Source: Syntrophomonadaceae bacterium
GTDB lineage: Bacteria; Bacillota_D; Dethiobacteria; DTU022; UBA8154
DNA: 9,594 bases
Assembly: GCA_007120815.1 (NCBI GenBank)
Contig: SKMY01000263.1
Location: 1-9,594 of the forward strand
Direction of reading: 5' to 3'
The notes under the pieces are model-generated. The model was given only the letters and a program-made list of their open reading frames with translations, did not search any database and had not been told where the DNA came from. Of the stretch, positions 6,517 through 9,594 are shown piece by piece (position 1 is the stretch's first letter; every line of letters starts with the position of its first letter). The position numbers and the translations under genes are program-made.

Positions 6517-6542
6517 TTTCCTAATCTATTCTATGATTTCCT

Positions 6543-7721
6543 TTATTGAAACTGAACCGCATTTTTTATTCGTTCCATGGCTTCCTTCATCCGGACTTTA
6601 TCAACGGTTAACGCAATACGGAAGTATCCTTCACCGTGCTCTCCAAAACCCCGACCCGGTGTAACGACCACACCCGTTTCCTCCAGCAAGTGGGTAACGA
6701 AATCTTGTGACGTATATCCCTTGGGAACAGGAGCCCAGATATAAAAGGTCCCCCGGGGCGGTTCAATCGGCCATCCCTCTTCTCGAAGGCCCTTTATCAC
6801 AACGTCACGCCTCTCTCGGTACATCTCCCGCAATTCTTTCATAAAGGGTTCCATCTGAGGATTGCTCAGCGCTTCAACCCCCGTGTACTGGATGGCTTTA
6901 AACAAGCCGGAATCCACGTTGGTCTTAAAGCGGTACAGGGCTTCCACGGCCTGGCGGCAGCCCACGGCATAACCGATCCGCCAGCCGGTCATGTTGAATG
7001 TTTTGGAAAGAGAACCGAACTCAATGGCAACATCTTTGCCGCCCGCCACCTCCAGGAAGCTCAAGGGCTCGTAATCATCAAAGGCCACCTCGCTGTAGGC
7101 CGCATCGTGGCATATGAGCAGCTCATGGTTTTTTGCGAACCTGACGGCTTCTTCAAAAAACCCGGGGGAAGCCACAGCCCCGGTGGGGTTGTTGGGATAA
7201 TTTAAAAACATTAACTTGCCCTTTTGGGCCACTTCAGCGGGAATATCATCAAAGACCGGTAAAAACCCATTTTCCTTGATCAGGGGCATCATGTGGGGCG
7301 TGCCCCCGGCAAACCGGGTCCCGATTCCATACACGGGATAACCCGGGTCGGGCACCAGGTTGACATCACCCGGATCAGTAAAGCAGAAAGCGATGTGGGC
7401 AATGCCCTCCTTGGACCCGATCAGGGGAAGCACCTCGGTTTCCGGGTCCAGCGTTACACCGTGTCTTTTTTGATAGTAGGCAGCCACCGCCTCCCGGAAA
7501 GCTTTCAGCCCTTCATCCGGCGGATACGTATGGTTGTCGGCCTTGGCCACTTCTTCCTGCATACGCCGGATAATATAGTCCGGTGTCGGCGTATCCGGAT
7601 CACCGATGCCCAGCTTGATGACGTCAACCCCTTTGTTGGTGGCTTCCCGGATTTTTTTGTCAATCTCGGCGAATAGATAGCGCGGTAACTGGCGAATTCT
7701 TTCTGATGCCTGAACGTTCAT
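6543..7721 (-). CDS. dapL: LL-diaminopimelate aminotransferase
   Basis: This PLP enzyme converts tetrahydrodipicolinate directly to LL-diaminopimelate with glutamate as donor, replacing the DapD-DapC-DapE acylase steps. The 392-residue class I/II aminotransferase shows [11 protein letters not shown] at 37-47 and [13 protein letters not shown] at 66-78. Further motifs are IGSKEGIAH at 101-109, [12 protein letters not shown] at 121-132, NYPNNPTGA at 174-182, DAAY at 206-209, [14 protein letters not shown] at 237-250 with the PLP lysine Lys240, and the carboxylate-binding arginine in YFRIALT (Arg368). The GSKEGIAH and DPGYPVYG signatures, together with a location between dapF and asd, favour DapL over a general aspartate aminotransferase. 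Sequence alone cannot exclude broad substrate range. ATG 7721 has GGAGG nine bases upstream. It follows dapF by 50 bases. Confidence 0.93.
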   Translation of the reverse strand: MNVQASERIRQLPRYLFAEIDKKIREATNKGVDVIKLGIGDPDTPTPDYIIRRMQEEVAKADNHTYPPDEGLKAFREAVAAYYQKRHGVTLDPETEVLPLIGSKEGIAHIAFCFTDPGDVNLVPDPGYPVYGIGTRFAGGTPHMMPLIKENGFLPVFDDIPAEVAQKGKLMFLNYPNNPTGAVASPGFFEEAVRFAKNHELLICHDAAYSEVAFDDYEPLSFLEVAGGKDVAIEFGSLSKTFNMTGWRIGYAVGCRQAVEALYRFKTNVDSGLFKAIQYTGVEALSNPQMEPFMKELREMYRERRDVVIKGLREEGWPIEPPRGTFYIWAPVPKGYTSQDFVTHLLEETGVVVTPGRGFGEHGEGYFRIALTVDKVRMKEAMERIKNAVQFQ

Positions 7722-7771
7722 AACAGACTCCCTCCCACAAAATTATTCTTCTACTAGTCCAGGAGCTTATC

Positions 7772-8611
7772 CTACAAGAAGATTTCTCCATTGAAGACCT
7801 CTTCAGCGGGTCCCTCCATGTACACGGGGCCCCCTTCCTTCCACTGGATGTGCAGGGTGCCCCCGGGAAGATGGACATCTACGGATTCCTTCAGGCGACC
7901 CGTGATAATCCCCGCCACCGTTGATGCACAGGCCCCCGTTCCACAGGCCAGGGTCGGCCCTGCTCCGCGTTCCCACACCTTTACTCGTATTTCCCCCGGC
8001 CCGGTAATCTCTACAAATTCCACGTTGGTCCGCTTCGGAAACAAGGGGTGGTTTTCCAGCGCTGCACCCCACTTTTCCCAGGGGAGGTTTTCCAGGGAAT
8101 CCAGAAAAATCACGCAGTGGGGGTTGCCCATCCCCACCGCGGTAAACTCAAAGTCCCTTTCGCAGGCCGTGATGGCCTCATTCACTGCGTGTCTGGATGG
8201 GCCGTCAACAGGAACCCGGTCGCTCTCCAGGATGGGTTGTCCCATGTTAACCCGAACGGACTCTACCTTTCCGTCTTCAACCTGCAGCGTAACCTCCTTG
8301 ATCCCGGCACCCGTTTCAAAAGTCACCCGGTTATCAACAATCATCTTCTGTTCCCAGACGTACTTACCGAGGCAGCGAATGGCATTTCCGCACATTTCCG
8401 CCTCGCTGCCGTCAGGGTTAAAAATCTGCATGCGGAAAGGGGCCACCTCTGACCGGTTTAATAGAACCAGGCCGTCGGCACCGATACCAAAATTTCTGTG
8501 GCACAGTGCAGGGGCTTTTTCTGCCATTTCCGAAGGGTTATAGAGCCCTTCCAGGTTATTCACCACAATAAAATCATTGCCGAGGCCGTGCATCTTGGTA
8601 AATTCCAACAT
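7772..8611 (-). CDS. dapF: Diaminopimelate epimerase
   Basis: It interconverts LL- and meso-diaminopimelate without a cofactor. meso-DAP feeds peptidoglycan cross-linking and is the substrate of LysA next door. The 279-residue product has the conserved start FTKMHGLGNDF (4-14), GIGADGL at 42-48, and FNPDGSEAEMCGNAIRC at 64-80 containing the first catalytic Cys74. Later come MGNPHCV at 161-167, and ERGAGPTLACGTGACAS at 214-230 with the second catalytic Cys223. The two-cysteine pair and length are standard. The frame can extend to TTG 8650, but those residues do not match the family and that TTG has no usable SD. ATG 8611, preceded by AAGGGCGGT, starts exactly at the conserved N-terminus. Confidence 0.97.
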   Translation of the reverse strand: MLEFTKMHGLGNDFIVVNNLEGLYNPSEMAEKAPALCHRNFGIGADGLVLLNRSEVAPFRMQIFNPDGSEAEMCGNAIRCLGKYVWEQKMIVDNRVTFETGAGIKEVTLQVEDGKVESVRVNMGQPILESDRVPVDGPSRHAVNEAITACERDFEFTAVGMGNPHCVIFLDSLENLPWEKWGAALENHPLFPKRTNVEFVEITGPGEIRVKVWERGAGPTLACGTGACASTVAGIITGRLKESVDVHLPGGTLHIQWKEGGPVYMEGPAEEVFNGEIFL

Positions 8612-8719
8612 TATTACCGCCCTTCGTTTAAAACAATAGTAACTTCTCAATCCTTATATTGTTCCAATCACGCCCAAGAAGCGGAGCAACTACAAACAAT
8701 ATTGGGGTCTCCCCGAACG
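8612..8719 (-). other. lysA-dapF gap with an inverted repeat
   Basis: The 108-base gap holds an 8-base inverted repeat, ATATTGTT at 8656-8663 and AACAATAT at 8695-8702 (plus-strand coordinates), 31 bases apart. A short GGGG-AGA-CCCC hairpin at 8714-8704 has no U-tract, so I do not call it a terminator. No convincing promoter is visible; TATAAG at about 8659-8654 lacks a good -35. Confidence 0.4.
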
Positions 8720-9594
8720 TTACAATACGTCCAGGGCAATCAGGTCCTCGTACGCCTCCCGGCGGACCACGATTCTCGGCTCCCCGTTGCGCACAAAAAT
8801 CACCGCTGGACGCGGGTTCCTGTTATAATTACTGGACATGGAGTAACAATATGCCCCGGTGCTGAAAACCGCCAGGATGTCCCCGCTTTCGGCGGGAGGC
8901 AAAAAGATGTCTTTTATCAAAATATCCCCGGATTCACAGGCTTTTCCAGCCAGGGTAATCAGCTCTTCCGGCTCGCGGGTTACCTTGTTGCAGATGGCCG
9001 CCTCGTATTCCGCCTGGTAAAGGGCCGGGCGAATATTATCCATCATGCCCCCGTCTACGGAAACATAACGCCGGATCCCCGGAACGTCTTTGATCACGCC
9101 CACGGTGTACAGCGTAACCCCGGCCTCGCCGGTTATGGAACGACCGGGCTCCAACATGAGCTCAGGCAGGGGATAATCCCATTTTTTCGCCGCGCTTTTC
9201 AGGGCCAAAGCGATGTTCTCCACGAACCGCTCAATGGAGGGGGGTTTGTCTTCACGCTTGTAGCGGATACCCAGGCCACCGCCTAAGTCCAGCTCCCTGG
9301 CGACATAACCGGTTTTTTCCCGTACCTGGGCCATAAAATCGACCATAACCTGGGTGGCCACCACAAAGGGTTCCAGTTGGAAAATCTGCGACCCGATGTG
9401 GCAGTGGAACCCGGCCAAATCGATGGCATCTGATGCCTGTAGACATAACTGCACGGCTTCCATGGCACTGTTGTCCCCGATACCAAACCCAAACTTGGAA
9501 TCCTCCTGCCCCGTTTGAATAAAATCATGGGTATGGGCTTCTACCCCCGGCTTCACCCTTAACATGACCGGCACCTTTTTTTCAGCGAACTGGG
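8720..9594 (-). CDS. lysA: Diaminopimelate decarboxylase (5' end outside window)
   Basis: This PLP-dependent fold-III decarboxylase converts meso-DAP to L-lysine, the last step of the pathway. The window contains the C-terminal 290 residues. The full protein should be around 420-440 residues, so the N-terminal third with the PLP lysine is missing. Visible in order are LRVKPGVEAHTHDFIQTG, DSKFGFGI, HCHIGSQI, ELDLGGGLGI, LEPGRSITGEAG, VDGGMMDNIRP, the active-site motif ACESGDIL, and STGAYCYSMSSNYN with the tyrosine that lies near PLP. These match LysA rather than ornithine/arginine decarboxylases, notably CESGD and the HxHIGSQ element. The open frame continues into the window edge (QFAEKK before VPVMLRVKPG), so a GTG at 9574 is not the true start. 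It is the first visible gene of the lysine/DAP cluster; any lysine riboswitch would lie beyond the edge. Confidence 0.97.
   Translation of the reverse strand, partial: QFAEKKVPVMLRVKPGVEAHTHDFIQTGQEDSKFGFGIGDNSAMEAVQLCLQASDAIDLAGFHCHIGSQIFQLEPFVVATQVMVDFMAQVREKTGYVARELDLGGGLGIRYKREDKPPSIERFVENIALALKSAAKKWDYPLPELMLEPGRSITGEAGVTLYTVGVIKDVPGIRRYVSVDGGMMDNIRPALYQAEYEAAICNKVTREPEELITLAGKACESGDILIKDIFLPPAESGDILAVFSTGAYCYSMSSNYNRNPRPAVIFVRNGEPRIVVRREAYEDLIALDVL

Noticed and set aside
7791..8543. Long plus-strand frame (250 codons) opposite dapF
   Set aside because: It is antisense to a clear dapF with both catalytic cysteines; the translation is rich in Ser/Pro/Thr with no recognisable motif, typical of a shadow frame.
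8654..8680. TATAAG as the -10 of a dapF promoter
   Set aside because: No acceptable -35 at 16-18 bases; the nearest candidate (TTGGGC) is 13 bases away.
8704..8714. GGGG-AGA-CCCC hairpin after lysA as a terminator
   Set aside because: The stem has four pairs and is not followed by a run of T residues.
8498..9286. Long plus-strand frame (262 codons) opposite lysA and the lysA-dapF gap
   Set aside because: It lies over conserved lysA sequence, has no family signature, and is explained by codon bias of the real gene.
1..9594. Mobile element, phage, CRISPR, toxin or defence genes
   Set aside because: No transposase, integrase, terminal repeats, spaced repeat array or atypical gene is visible; eight of nine coding features are standard biosynthetic enzymes.

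Overview
This window is an ordinary-looking stretch of bacterial chromosome holding two amino-acid biosynthesis gene clusters. Every gene I can support is on the minus strand, so transcription runs from position 9594 towards position 1. The set suggests a Gram-positive Firmicute, most likely a Clostridia/Peptococcaceae-type anaerobe (for example the Desulfotomaculum-Pelotomaculum group). The reasons are strong purine-rich Shine-Dalgarno sites, several TTG/GTG starts, a canonical T-box leader, a Bacillus DapG-like aspartokinase, a class II EPSP synthase, and the DapL aminotransferase route to diaminopimelate. The genus is inference only.

Right-hand region (9594 to 4139, read leftwards): lysA (5' end outside the window), dapF, dapL, asd and dapG. 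Asd and DapG supply aspartate semialdehyde. DapL makes LL-diaminopimelate directly from tetrahydrodipicolinate, bypassing acylated intermediates. DapF epimerises it to meso-DAP for peptidoglycan, and LysA decarboxylates meso-DAP to lysine. DapA and DapB, which link semialdehyde to tetrahydrodipicolinate, are not in the window. Gaps are 108, 50, 41 and 116 bases, consistent with one operon, possibly with an internal promoter before dapG.

Middle (4138 to 3611): a 528-base non-coding stretch. It holds a strong sigma-A-type promoter (TTGACA, 16 bases, TATAAA), a complete T-box leader with a probable UAC (tyrosine) specifier, the AGGGTGGTACCGCG antiterminator core and an intrinsic terminator. After these come about 155 bases of unexplained, hairpin-rich leader before the first gene.

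Left-hand region (3610 to 162): aroF (DAHP synthase with N-terminal regulatory domain), tyrA (prephenate dehydrogenase with C-terminal ACT domain) and aroA (EPSP synthase). They would be controlled by charged tRNA-Tyr at the T-box, and probably also by allosteric inhibition of AroF and TyrA. Left of aroA (161 to 1) the sequence is AT-rich and carries the probable beginning of a small membrane-anchored protein that runs off the window.

I found no mobile element, CRISPR array, rRNA or tRNA, and no strong case for a novel system. The points most worth a second look are the tyrosine T-box and its extra downstream leader, the palindrome inside the T-box promoter, the dapG leader (repeat, micro-ORFs, ATG-TAA-TTG start), and an A8 slippery tract in front of the left-edge reading frame.
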